Shown here: positions 12,057-25,155 of the stretch, in pieces
How the letters are laid out: every line of letters starts with the position of its first letter
How positions within the stretch are numbered: position 1 is the first letter of the stretch
Assembly (NCBI GenBank): GCA_022376515.1
Contig: WTXI01000002.1
Coordinates: 868,001 to 932,000 of the forward strand
DNA length: 64,000 nt
DNA from: Lactifluus volemus
Taxonomy: Eukaryota > Basidiomycota > Agaricomycetes > Russulales > Russulaceae
Reading direction: 5' to 3'
Position numbers and translations under genes: made by a program
Notes under the pieces: model-generated
The model's database searches: none
The model's input: only the letters and a program-made list of their open reading frames with translations
What the model was told of the DNA's origin: nothing

Positions 12057-12686
12057 ATGTCAGCTAGCGAGACAGGCAGCTCAAACACCAAGGAATGGGT
12101 TCTCGAACCTGAGACTGAGTATAGGTTCGAGCTCGATCTTGGAACTTCTCTGGCCATCAAGGTACCCTCACCGTCGATCGTGCTAAAATACTCTCGTGCT
12201 TAAAATGAAACCCGTAGGTTCTGAAAGGACATGCCGAAGTGTTTGGTGCGGAGCTTGCTGATGGTAGATACTATCTCTTTGGCCACGAATGTAAGGCGGC
12301 CATCTTCACCTGGCAAGGATGCACGATCGAGATGAGTTTTTTGTTTTCCTGACCGCCCCCGCACTGATACGAACCTTTGAGTACGTTACACGCCATCGAC
12401 GGAGTATGTCTCTGATGAGACGCCGATGCAAGCATACGCGAATGTCCATCTCGCGCTCGAAAAAATGCGCGTACGTGCGCTGACCTCTTACCGGGGCTCA
12501 CCCCCACCTGGTCCAGACATGGAAATAGATCCAGAACCTCCACGAGTTCTTGTCCTCGGCCCAGAAAACTCCGGAAAGACGACGGTATGCAAGATCCTCA
12601 CCAACTATTCCGTTCGCGCCGGTCAGGGTTGGACTCCGATGTACGTGAATACCAACCCGAGCGAGGTGTGTATTCCTGTGCTTTCC
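12057..12686 (+). pseudogene. CLP1: CLP1 5' fragment (unit A), truncated at the duplication junction
   Basis: Same start and exons as the intact CLP1 at 17948: WVLEPETEYRFELDLG, then LKGHAEVFGAELADGRYYLF, then the Walker A exon VLVLGPENSGKTTVCKILTN. It ends inside the intron after NTNPSE, where sequence changes abruptly to CTF18. The acceptor of the second intron is damaged: ...GTTACAC-GCCATCG, where the intact copy has ...GTTACAGGAACGCC. The four bases GGAA, including half of the AG, are missing. Lost acceptor plus truncation make this a pseudogene. Confidence 0.88.
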
Positions 12687-12687
12687 A

Positions 12688-13875
12688 CGTGCCGTTGTTC
12701 CCGCTCTTCCAGGAGCGTGGCGGACCGCGCGTCGAACGACCAAAGGCCGATTGGGAGGTGAGCCGGGACACTTCGACACTCTGCATGCGTGGATTATAAG
12801 CTAACACCCCGTGCAGTGGCATGTCAAGACGCGTGCGAACGGGGAAATTTACAAATCGCTTGCGCGGGCTGTGCGCGTGGGCAATGCACGCTTCGCTGGT
12901 CACTTCCGTGACCTTGTTAGCGAGCCAGCGCTAAACCTTGAATTTGCGCCACTTCTCAACCGCATCATAACCCCGCCCATTCGTCCTGTGCGTTGTACCT
13001 CTACCCTTGCATATCGACGAGGGCTCATATATTGCATATAGGTCAACAGCCAGGTGATCCGCCCAGAGGAAAAGGCCATGCTCTCCCGGACGACGGACAG
13101 CTCGTGTACAGACTTGATCCGTGAGTTTTTGAAACTCGGCTCGGGGGGGACAAGGGAATGCTGACGCTAGGTTGTAGGCCGGTAGACGTATTCGTGACAT
13201 CGACGGCAAACGCGCTGCGGATATCGCGCCGGCGCGGTACGCCGTGCGGCACCTTGTCGCCACGGAGGTTGGTTCATGTTGACTCTCGACCAGCGCTCAG
13301 TAATCATGCGTTGGTTAGTCACGCCCCTACTGACCACTTAACGTCACAAATCGACGCGCAGCTTGCTGTTCGTCATGCGGAGGCTATCGAGCGGACAAAG
13401 ACGACTAAATCTTCCACTTTTTTCGGTGGCGCGACGATGTAAGTCTAACATCGCTGTATTCATCGTCATGCGAGTTGCTCATTCTTTGACACACTGCCTT
13501 TTCCCCCAGGGCCAGAGCGGCTGATGACCGAGATGAGAATAATCCCAGAGAAGAGGGCGAGGGGATGTTCGTGTCCTCTGCAATGGCAGACGAACCACCG
13601 CGCAAATGCAACAAGACTACCACCGCTGCAGATGCGGACGCTGTGGAAAATGTCGGTCTTTTCATTTAATTCTCCTAATTTCGACAGCGATGGACGGAAA
13701 GATTTGTACGTGACAGCTCGCGTGGACTTTTTTTGGACGGCCGACTACGAAGCTTGTGTCGAAGAACAATAAACCTGCGTCCTCGCGGAAGCAGGCGACG
13801 CAGGTATCGTTCAAGTTCAAGGAGGGCAACTCTGCGGCGGTGCGCAAGCCAGTAAAGATGGCGTCCTTCCCGTGA
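12688..13875 (+). pseudogene. CTF18: CTF18 3' fragment (unit B)
   Basis: Collinear with 6026-7265 (exons from [20 protein letters not shown] to the C-terminal exon). Clear damage relative to the intact gene: a 52-base deletion inside the exon at about 13088 (CTCTCCCG joined to GACGACGG, removing the [13 protein letters not shown] block and shifting frame), altered acceptor before the last exon (GTGACAGCTCGCG for GTGGCAGCCCGC), and a 9-base loss in the last exon (GCAGGTATCGTT). It has no promoter of its own; any transcript would start at the truncated CLP1 upstream. Confidence 0.88.
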
Positions 13876-14366
13876 AATATTCCCTTTGTACACGCATTTC
13901 CCGGATTCTGGAAGTTCAATTGTAGTACTACTGGGAGAAAAAAAACCAAAACACCAAAGTCGTGGAATACAATCCTATGCATTTTGTCCTCCACGAACGG
14001 GTCCCCAGCCTACCGCGTCGATCTGCATCCGCGTCGGTCATACCAGAAAAGTGATGAGTACAATGTTAACGCGGCACCAGAGGGCTGCTGACATTTTCGA
14101 TTTGGTATACAAGGATTCGGGAAGGTAGTAACACGGAACCCCTCTGGACGGACTTACCTCAGCGAGCTGGATGGGGATAACGCCCCAGACGCCCTGCACG
14201 CCAAGCTGTACACAGAAGACTCAAGCAGCAAGCGTTTGGAAGCCGTTTGGAAGGACCCCGCTGTTGGGAGTTCTAGATTGAGACACGTGATAGCATGGCA
14301 ATTATCGATGATTGTAACGACGGTTTGAATGGTACTGTATAGTAATTGTTGAAGCCCTTAATATCC
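13876..14366. other. Intergenic stretch of unit B
   Basis: Counterpart of 7266-7721. The short plus-strand frame seen in unit A is interrupted here. No gene supported. Confidence 0.45.
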
Positions 14367-15477
14367 TCAGTTCTGCATTGTCCGTGCACCCGAATCTCGC
14401 CGGCTTTGGTTAGTTTTGCGTATCGTCTCAGCCAGGATATCCAAGGCCTCTCGGGTCACCTTGTCCTCTTGGTCTTCCTCGGATGGGACATTGTAACCCA
14501 ATTTTCGTTTCACCTGACCGACGTACCCGACTAGGCCGACGCTGCGTCGAGCAAGGAGATTGGCCTTGCGCGCCTCGGGAGTCCAGTGCGCAAGCACGGG
14601 CGCAGGGAAACCGAGGCGCGAGCGATGCCTTGTGGCGGAAAGCACCTCTCCACGGGCCTCGCGCTCGCGTTCGCGCATCTTGTTTGCGGCCTTCTCGCGT
14701 CGGGCTGCCTTCACTTGGTAAATGAGGTCCGGCGGTGTTGACCTTCTGGCGCGCTCGGCGTCGCGCTGGAAGGCTCCTCGAGATGGGATTGAAGTGGCGC
14801 TAGCCACTCGGTGAGATGCAAATCGCTGAAAAGGTGTGCAAACTGTGCACCCTTTGATGCGAGGCTGACTTCGAACTGTGCTTCAAGTCGAAAATCCTGC
14901 ACTCGAGAGAAAAGCGTTCGCTGGCGCTCTATACGCAGGTTCCGGGCTACACGCCGGTTATGAATCATCCCGGAGATGTGATCTGGTTGGGGTTTAAGTC
15001 GTGGAAGGGGGCCATTGTATATACTCGGCCTAAAGAGGGTAGGTGACACAATGGGGCGATTGAGAAGACGGTGGTTCCAAGACTACAGAAAAGTTGGATT
15101 CTGAGGTTGAAAGGGATGGGAAAGGGACGAACGAGAGTATTGTTTACTATACACCGCATTCTGTCATTCGCCCTGCGAGCATCTATAAGGCGTCCAAACC
15201 GGTCAATAACGGTGCGTAGATGTTCGTCCCCATGCCTTGCTTTATGGAAGGCGTCGAGCCACTGTTCATGACAAAATAAACGATGAGTGCGAGTGCAATG
15301 GTATGTGGTCCTCACCCGGTAGCCCTTCTCGAGCAGAATCTTTGTGAGAGCGGGACTAGTGAGATGACGAGAATCGCGGAAGAGCAGTTGTATGTGTGAG
15401 CGGACCTGCATCATGTGGTAAGAGATAGATATGTACGATTTAACGTGGTCGACGTACGATTGGACTGGGGGAGGCAC
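14367..15477 (-). pseudogene. Uncharacterised charged protein, unit B copy (10-base deletion)
   Basis: This copy keeps the N-terminal blocks better than unit A: QLLFRDSRHLTSPALTKILL and EWLDAFHKARHGDEHLRTVI (about 15440-15190), then after an intron PLPRLKPQPDHISGMIHNRR and RIERQRTLFSRVQDFRLEAQ, continuing to HLTEWLAPLQSHLEE (about 14810). At about 14779 it has lost 10 bases relative to unit A (GGAAGGCTCCTCGAG for GGAATGCTGCTTGGAGTTCCTCGAG), which separates the C-terminal block (14770-14370, RARGEV.. to GYVGQVKRKLGYNVP). Neither copy is intact, each in a different place. Family unknown; basic, helical, about 300 residues when both copies are read together. Confidence 0.5.
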
Positions 15478-16110
15478 GCAAGAGACCTCGATACAGCACC
15501 CATAATGTCGGTACTCTATGGGCAGAAAGACGATAGAAGGGGTTTCGTGGCCTTACTGGGCGAAGACTCGACACTGTACGAGCAATATTCGATGTCATAC
15601 AGAATTGCAAATAAGTCCGCCCTCCAAACGTGGCATTACCTGAATTAGAAGTCAACCCTTCTTTTTCATCCAGGACTTTTGCTGCTACTTCAATTTCATG
15701 AACACAAGCTTTAAATATGAGAACCGTAGTGGAGCAGTGGTAAAGGTGGGGCTAGTACAGGTGCGAAGGTAACGACGAACTTGACAGGCACAAAAACGGC
15801 AAAGAAGGAAATCGGACGTGGCATACTAGAGCAAAACGTAGTAGTACAGAGATAAAATACTGACCGTAACATAGTATAGTACGAGAACAAGTTGTGATGC
15901 ATGAACTGAGGGGATGCATTAAGCCACCCCAGAATAGAGTCAGACAGGGATGAGGGCGGTGGATCATCAGAGTTTGTTTAACGATCTGATCGAAAAGTGT
16001 TGGCTTGGTGCCAGTGGGGACTAGAGTTGAAAATGGCAGAGATCGTATAGATGGGACTGGTCTATCAGTAAGGTTTGGGCTAGCCAAGCCCAGAAGCAGT
16101 CATGCTGACC
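15478..16110. other. Intergenic stretch of unit B
   Basis: Counterpart of 9481-10151. No gene supported. Confidence 0.4.
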
Positions 16111-16961
16111 TTACAGCGGCACGTCATTGCCAGTGATAGGAGAAACTCCACCGTGATCCCGACGAACATGATTCTCGAATAAGTAATTGCGCGCTGGGGA
16201 CCATAAAAACCCGCAAGGGCAGACATTCTGTCGCCCGTGCCTATCCCTCATGTGACGATTAAAGGCCTTCCTTTCGCCCAAACGGGTCCCACACATGGGG
16301 CACGGGTGCCCGGTCGAGTGTTGGTCTACCCCAACAACCGGATTCGGGGTAACGGGAGACGCCGTCGCGATGTCGTAGAGAACTCGGGGAATGAGTGGGG
16401 TTTGATGAACTTCAGCTGGGTCCGAGTAAATCTCGTGGGTTTGGTGTAGGGCGACTAATGAGTACAGGTTCGATGCGATGCATTTTGGGTGAGGACGTTA
16501 GTGAGCCGAGGAACATAGCAGATAAAGAATATTATTACCTGGCGGTGTGCTCGTGTAGGTGAAATTACTACAATTAAGACCTTTAAGGTCTGATGATTCC
16601 TCATGACTACTCAAGATCGACCCTTCTGCACCATCACTGTCAGGGTGAGAGAGGATGTCGGACTTATTCACGCATACCAGACTTGTGTGTTCCAGAACTT
16701 CACACATTCCATCCAGTGCATCTCGCGAGGGTGGGACAAGATACGGAGTTAAATGCCCGCCGATTGGACTAGTAGACGAGCCACCTGCACTGGCAGGCTG
16801 ATTCCCAAGCTCCAAAGATTGCTCCACATGGGCACAGCCAGGGCCTGGATATTGCACCAAACCAACCTGGGCAATCACCCTTGACGATTGTCCTCCAGAG
16901 TGGGTGCAACAAGGGCGCTCACCTTGTCGAGCCCAGTTAGCTGACCGAGGAAGGCATCCAT
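16111..16961 (-). CDS. C2H2 zinc-finger protein, unit B copy
   Basis: Start ATG at 16961 (MDAFLGQLTGLDK), intron donor GTGAGCGCCC, acceptor at GATTGCCCAG, then a long exon: VGLVQYPGPGCAHVEQSLEL, a Gly/Ser/Pro linker, and an acidic segment DSDGAEGSILSSHEESSDL, ending near ..STPPG before the next donor. The 3' exon (about 16310-16111) gives HPCPMCGTRLGERKAFNRHM then RDRHGRQNVCPCGF and NHVRRDHGGVSP, ending NDVPL-stop. Cys-His spacing fits one C2H2 finger and a second short one. The reading frame through the middle exon is open here and interrupted by a foldback element in unit A. Likely a nuclear DNA- or RNA-binding protein of a dispersed mushroom family; a third, more distant zinc-finger gene is at 58785-59484. 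Confidence 0.6.
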
Positions 16962-17947
16962 GTTGTCCGTGCTGGTATTGCACAGGCTTCAAGGATAATG
17001 GGGTGTATGTTGAACGCCATTAGAGATTAGCCCATAGCCATTTATAACGAGCCTCGGCACCCATGCGTAAGATATGAGGGAAGAAGTACCACATTGGCAC
17101 CCACATTTAAGGCACGAAGAGATAAGAACCTATTGGCACCCACGTTGTAAAGGTGAGGAAAAGCCACTATTGGCACCCACGTGTACAGAGGGAAGAGAAT
17201 ACAGCCCGCCACTTAGCACCTTATTAATACTGTAACGTGACATTCTAACCGGACAGAGAGAGGAGCATACCCACACTGACCTACTAGTATTAGTTTCCGG
17301 TCATTATCCATTTAGCCGCACCTAATGCACGAGTGAAAACAAAATCTCAATAAGAATCATTCCTTTTCAAGTTTCACCATCATAAGGCAATATTATGCCA
17401 ACACGCAGTCCCACTCTAGTGGGGTGGGGTTGTACACAATGAGAGGCCGTATGCGCAATGTTTGGACATGAGGGTCGTATGGTCATGACCCTGACGTGGC
17501 CCTACCAATAAAGAAGTCAAAATATATGCCGAAGTTGTGGGTTGTGTTCTCCGTATCAAACTTGGTACAATGTTCAAGCTGGCGAGCTTGGTTATGGAAC
17601 CAAATGGCTACAGATCAGCTTGGCTCTTGGGGTTTTAGGTCCGGTAGGCTGAGCGTGGGGAGTTCCGTCATGTCTTCTATAGACAAAGGTGTTGCCATCA
17701 TTTATGCGCATGTTAGAGTTCCACTTCCGTGGAAGATAGAGAAGCAGTGGTGAAGGAATAATGGAGAGGATATGCAAAGTTGGGGAGGATCCGGTGCGAG
17801 GAGCCGTTAGGTAACCAGGTCATCTCCTGCCAATCACAATATATCGCTTTTGCCAGTCCGTTGGCATTCACCCAGCATATCTCCCAGGGCATACAAAATT
17901 TCATTGCGGACTGTTTTTTCCCCTGTTTCTGAGTGATTTTAACTGCC
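16962..17947. other. Repeat-rich intergenic stretch of unit B, upstream of CLP1
   Basis: Contains three clean ATTGGCACCCAC motifs (about 17090, 17131, 17168) and a degenerate one (about 17056), upstream of the C2H2 gene start. The right half presumably includes the CLP1 promoter. Short frames at 17496-17753 match unit A but are not supported as genes. Confidence 0.5.
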
Positions 17948-19875
17948 ATGTCAACTAGCGAGACAGGCAGCTCAAACGCCAAGGAATGGGTTCTCGAACC
18001 TGAGACTGAGTATAGGTTCGAGCTCGATCCTGGAAGCTCTCTGGCCATCAAGGTACCCTCACTGTCGATCGTGCTAAAATACTCTCGTGCTTAAAATGAA
18101 ATCCGTAGGTTCTGAAAGGACATGCCGAAGTCTTTGGTGCAGAGCTTGCTGATGGTAGATACTATCTCTTTGGCCACGAATGTAAGGCAGCCATCTTCAC
18201 CTGGCAAGGATGCACGATCGAGATGAGTTTTTTTTTCCTGACCGCCCCCGCACTGATATGAACCTTTGAGTACGTTACAGGAACGCCATCGACGGAGTAT
18301 GTCTCTGATGAAACGCCAATGCAAGCATACGCGAATGTCCATCTCGCTCTCGAAAAAATGCGCGTACGCGCGCTGACCTCTTACCGGGGCTCACCCCTAC
18401 CACCTGGTCCAGACATGGAAATAGATCCAGAACCTCCCCGAGTTCTTGTCCTCGGCCCAGAAAACTCCGGAAAGACGACGGTATGCAAAATCCTCACCAA
18501 CTATTCCGTTCGCGCCGGTCAGGGTTGGACACCGATGTACGTGAATACCGACCCGAGCGAGGTGTGTATTCCTGTTCTTTCCTCCTTCATGGCGATGAAC
18601 GCTAGAGGCGAGTAGGGAGGATGGACAGTCCCAGGTACTGTCTCTGCCGCGCCCGTAACTGCCCCGCTTGGCACTGCGTCTCCGGCAAGCCCGTTAGGCT
18701 CGGCCACGACATCGGCACCTACCATCCTATCCTCCAACGCGCTCCTTCCCCTGGTCTATTGGTATGGCCACCCGGATATCAAGCGGAATCCGCTCCTGAT
18801 GGACCGCCTCATCCGCAACCTCGGTGAGAACGTCATGGAACGACATGACCTCGATTCGGAAGGTCGGTTGCCCGATCACTACATACATTTGCACTCTCAA
18901 AACCTTGGCTTAGGTCGTGCGTCGGGTATAATTGTCGATACACCGTCAAGTTTCGCCTCATCTCCGTCGAGTGCTTCAACAATGGATCATCGACAAACTC
19001 TAATCAGAGCGTGTGTGGACGCCTTTCGCAGTAAGTCATCACCCTGACAACCTTATTCGTGAAGAGTGTTCATGGGGATCCGCAGTCAACGTGATCCTTG
19101 TCGTAGGCCACGAGAAGCTAAACGCAGAAATGCAACGCACGTACGGCAATCGGATGACGGTTGTGAAAATACCGAAATCGGGTGGCGTATGTACTACCTA
19201 AACGACATCATTCTCCTGTTCCTCACGTGTATACTCATTCAGGTCGTCGAGCTTGATTTGCAATACCGACAGCGCGTCCACGCTCAGCAGGTACATACGT
19301 ACATGTACGGCCAAGTGATCACGCCTCCACGCGGACTGTCAGCTTCAGCTATCGGTGACGCGGATTTCGACGGACGTCTCGCGCCGAGCAGCTCGGTTAT
19401 TCCGTTCGGCGAGCTCTCCTTCCTACGCATAGGCGAAAGTGAACCTTACCCACCTCCATCTCTTTTCGCGAGAAGAGTTTATCGCTGACACGTTCATTAA
19501 CTTTTCAGAATCGATGGCCCCTTCGTCTGCGCTCCCCATAGGCGCAACGCGTACGGTCAACGAGATGCAGCCCATCCCGCTCGACCCCGCATCGCACGGC
19601 TCGGGCTTGCTCAACGCGATCGTCGCCCTCCTTGCGCCACCCGTTCACGCTGAAGAAACAGAACGCTACGATGAGGAAGTGCTCGATCTTCCCGCTTCTG
19701 GTTTCCTTGCCATGTTTGTCTCTCTTCTTTTTCTCTCTTTTTTCATCATCCTGATTGAATATAAAGAACTCACATCGACGTTCCCAATCGGAAGCTCACA
19801 ATCCTTTCACCCAGTCCCGGAACGTTCGCGGGGAGAACCGCTACTATAGGGTCATTCGAATGGTCAGAGCCTTAG
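17948..19875 (+). CDS. CLP1: Polynucleotide 5'-hydroxyl kinase-like subunit of mRNA cleavage factor, CLP1
   Basis: CLP1 is a subunit of the nuclear pre-mRNA 3'-end cleavage factor (CF IA type); it binds ATP and contacts Pcf11. Intact multi-exon gene from ATG 17948 to TAG 19873-19875. N-terminal beta domain: VLEPETEYRFELDPG, KGHAEVFGAELADGRYYLFG. Central P-loop VLVLGPENSGKTTVCKILTN (about 18440-18505). Then YWYGHPDIKRNPLLMDRLIR, GIIVDTPSSF (Walker B strand), NVILVVGHEKLNAEMQR, KIPKSGGVVELDLQYRQR, and the C-terminal domain ending HIDVPNRKLTILSPSPGTF and IGSFEWSEP. All exon frames join cleanly, unlike the truncated copy at 12057. The left 0.64 kb lies inside duplication unit B. Confidence 0.92.
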
Positions 19876-20130
19876 ACGTTTCTTCTGGAGAATACAATAA
19901 AAATTCTACGTTGTGCGGGAGTGAGGGAGATTAGGAAAGACATCATGACAATGAAAATGAGATGCGGAGCTAGTTTATGCCTATATGTTCACCACGGGAT
20001 GGAATCTCAGATATCAGATATCAGAGCTTTGTGGCGGTTAAATGAGGACAACATGAAACGAGCTTGATATGAGGCCGACTGTTTGCTACAACCTTGACAA
20101 GTCCCTTCCCCACAACCCACTGGGGTGGGG
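19876..20130. other. Convergent intergenic region CLP1 / NADH dehydrogenase
   Basis: 255 bases between two 3' ends. Includes an AATAAA-like polyadenylation signal (ACAATAAAAATTC near 19896) for CLP1. Confidence 0.5.
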
Positions 20131-22760
20131 TCAACATTGCTCTGCTTGCTTCTCTGCAAAGTGTAACAGTGATGTGACGCACCGAACAATCCAATCTATC
20201 ATCAACAGCGCCCTCGTCCTCATGCTTACCTGTTCGCTCCAATAGATACTACGCCACGCGTACATGGCCGCCAACCCACCGGTGAAACTGAGCCCGTCAA
20301 AGTCGAACACCGCAGCATTGCCGATGTATGCGAGGGATCCAAGATGGCGATAGATGAAAGGCTCAGAGACAGCCTCATCGGTTGCCGCGGGGAGGTCATT
20401 GGCGAGTAACATATCACGCTTGGTGGCGAGGAGGTGGAACTTATGGCCAAGGTATTTGCCTTGCTGAGAAGCTACCTGTGCTGTCTAAAAGAAAGTGAGA
20501 CCCCCAAGTCGCGCTCTTGTACCTGGTGGTGCGATATGCACTTACAGCGGGAAGAGCAGTGATTTTGTTGCCAATTTCTTGCAGAAGTACGGCAAGTTCG
20601 TTGAGGTTTAACGCATTGTCGGCATCCGAGTCGTAACGGTCAAACAAAGTCCGGACCTGAAACGGTGTTGTAAGCGTCGGTAAGTTGGTTTGAGCTGCCA
20701 GTACAAGCCTTGTCAAGATGAGAAGCAGCCATGGGTATCTGTTTCTTGATCCGTTTAACTGGTTGTACATGTTCAGTAGTTAGCCGAATAAAAGATAGGT
20801 TATGACTTGCTTACCCATGATCTGCCACTCATCAAAATTAATCTTGCCATCTTTGTCCCGATCCGACTCCTCAACAAGTTCTAATAAATGCGACACCAAA
20901 GAAGTCTCGATCTGTAAGTTGTATGAGCTCAGGTCTCTGCCTAACGGGGTCGCCATCACCGTCGCACAATCTCCAATAGCATATACATCCCCCAAGGGCG
21001 CACCCTTGACCCGGAGCTGTGCGTCGACCTCAATTGCCTTTTTGTGAACCTGATTCGGTAGGAGGCTGGATACACGAGCTGTGAACGGGTTCATGGCTAT
21101 TCCAGTTGACCATAGCACGAAATTTGTCGGGATAGAGTGTTCGATAATTTTACCAGTGTCTGAATCTTTGGTGGTGTAAACAACGTGGTCGGGGTGTACT
21201 TCCCCCACACTAAGGGATTGTTCATAACGAACAGAACTTTAGTTGGAAAGACCCTACCGGGCGGATGTGACTAGTTCGACGCCATCACGTTGAAATTTTC
21301 GCTCTGCGTACTTCGATATCGCCTCAGAGTACTGTACAGCAGTGAGATCAGTCAAAATTGTTTGCTAAGCTGTAGGGTTGTGGCACACCGTGTTCAAGAT
21401 ATGTTCCCTAGACTGGACCACATGAATTGATACCTCTTCCCGACATATCTGGGGAAACTAAGAAATTTGTTACCAAACCATATGGGCCGACGGAGGACCG
21501 AAACGTACGTAATTGATGATGTCCTCTTGGCATAGATCGAAGATCTCCTAAAGAGAGTATGAGCGAGTAAACTGAACGCGAGTATGCAGGAAGCCGCACA
21601 GCCGCAGTTTCGACACCGGTTGGACCACCTCCACAAACCACGAAGCTTAGCAATCGCTTACGCTCTTCTTCGGAAGTTGACGGTAACGATGCAGTCTCGA
21701 AGTTATCTGAAATCCGAATACATCGGCCAATGACGTTGGGGTAGTAAGAATACTCACCTAGGATGCGACGACGTATAGTTCGTGCATCGGAGACTGTTTT
21801 AAGTTGGAAACAATGTTCAAGACCGGGAACTCCATGGGTGCTAGATACTGAGCCAACGGCTATAACGAGCTTATCGTATCTAGCAGAGCAAGTTAGTTTG
21901 AAAAAGTTGTCAATGCGATTGCATAACCGCACGGAACATAGATATTTCGCTTCTCTCCGTCGACAGCAACTGTCTCCACTTCAAGTAGACGATCCGACAT
22001 GACGAGATCAATGGCTCGCCCATTAATGAGTTGCCCATGCAGACGTGCAATAATCTTTCGAAGGGATTCAACAAGGGAGCGAACAGAGACTGTGCCAACA
22101 GCAGCAGCTATATACGGCCATGTCGACTAAGGGAACTGCATGTTTTGGTGGGAACGACTTGAACTCACAGGGGAGAAGTGGTGTGAAGGTAGTAAAAGTA
22201 TCAAGTGAAATGACAGTCACATGATAGTCGCCAGGATGGATGGACTGTAAGAGGCTAACAGCCTGGCGAGCCCTATCTTAAGAGAAAATTCGTAGGAAAG
22301 AAAAATGACGCACGCCCCAGCCCCCGCCGACTACTACCAGCCTTGGCTTATCCTTGACGGGTAGCATGGCACTATCGTCCTCATCTCCAATGAGCACACT
22401 TGCAACTGGAAGATTCTTTGGCCCGCCCCTCTCAGGGTGCAGTGCCAACGGTGATACGGGGACACGGTCTATGTGTCTGTCTGAGTATGTAAATGCATCA
22501 TGAATAAACACGGCTCCGATAAAAACGGAAAGACCGAGAACGGTAGAGAAACCAGCAAAAGCTGTGTATTTGACGATTTTACGACCGTAACGTAGAATTC
22601 GACTGGAACTCGGCGACGCTGGCGTTGGTGCAGGGGACGCAGATAAGAAGCGGTGGCCATGAAGGGGCGACCGAGAACAGAGGCCGATATACTGTCTGGA
22701 AAGTAAAGGGTGGGACCTCGGAATAGGACGAGGTATCATGGCCAGTCGCCTCAACCACAC
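20131..22760 (-). CDS. External alternative (type II) NADH:ubiquinone oxidoreductase with EF hands, mitochondrial
   Basis: Rotenone-insensitive NADH dehydrogenase of the outer face of the inner mitochondrial membrane; it passes electrons from cytosolic NADH to ubiquinone without pumping protons. Start ATG 22760 (alternative Met at 22739). Arg/Ser-rich presequence, then one membrane segment (FAGFSTVLGLSVFIGAVFI). FAD site RLVVVGGGWGAVSLLQSIHP across an intron, then FTTFTPLLPSAAVGTVS. NADH site LLSFVVCGGGPTGVETAAEI, then FPQICREEVSIHVVQSREHI, FVLWSTGIAMNPF and VYAIGDCAT. Two EF-hand loops sit near the C-terminus: DRDKDGKINFDEW (about 20862-20824) and DSDADNALNLNE (about 20630-20595), pointing to calcium control. 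It ends with YIGNAAVFDFDG and a C-terminal helix. About ten introns, all frame-consistent. The exact 3' end is uncertain. Confidence 0.9.
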
Positions 22761-23203
22761 GGTACACAGACAAGGGCGGTGCGGAGAGCGGGGAAGAAGT
22801 TGCGCTCAAATAAAGCGATTCTTCAGTCGGGAAAACTCGTTTCGTCATTTGGTTCGCGTGGCGCTGGTTATGTTGACATGATGTCACTCGCAAAGTCCGA
22901 GAACTCACCGTCACTGAGAAAACATACAGAATGATACATCTGAATCCATTTGACCTCAAGAAAAATACAGCAATTAAACCATCAACCTGGTTATTCATTC
23001 ACCGTTCACTGCCAGTACAGTACTGTATCCCCACAGGGCCCTGCAAGACGCCAGCCCTGGTTGGCTAAGCCGGGTGTTGTCGGAGTTGAATCTGTGTCTG
23101 AATATAAACTTGTGTCGCAGTGTTCCGAACGATTTCTTTTTGACAACGCCAACGCATATCCACACATTTACCCGTCCTGTCGTTGTCGTCGCTCTCTAGC
23201 ACG
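22761..23203. promoter_or_regulatory. Divergent promoter region of NADH dehydrogenase and ATP2
   Basis: 443 bases between two head-to-head start codons, both for mitochondrial respiratory proteins. No clear CCAAT box or TATA found by eye. A pyrimidine-rich stretch (TCCTGTCGTTGTCGTCGCTCTC, about 23174-23196) lies just before the ATP2 ATG, as is common at fungal transcription starts. Confidence 0.5.

Positions 23204-25155
<1,952 letters not shown>

Larger units (their letters stand above)
6026..12686. repeat. Tandem segmental duplication, unit A (6.66 kb)
   Basis: Begins inside a late CTF18 exon (CGTGCCGTTCTTCCC at 6026) and ends inside the CLP1 intron following NTNPSE (ATTCCTGTGCTTTCC at 12686). 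It contains the CTF18 3' end, an uncharacterised minus gene, a C2H2 gene and the CLP1 5' part. Unit B repeats the same order in the same orientation. The extra stretch at about 7722-8379 is absent from unit B. Confidence 0.93.
12688..18582. repeat. Tandem segmental duplication, unit B (5.9 kb)
   Basis: Direct repeat of unit A in the same order. The junction at 12681-12694 reads CTTTCC-a-CGTGCCG: left side as CLP1 intron (18577-18582), right side as CTF18 exon (6026 on), one extra base between. The unit lacks the 0.66-kb segment and the foldback element of unit A and has its own deletions. Confidence 0.93.
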
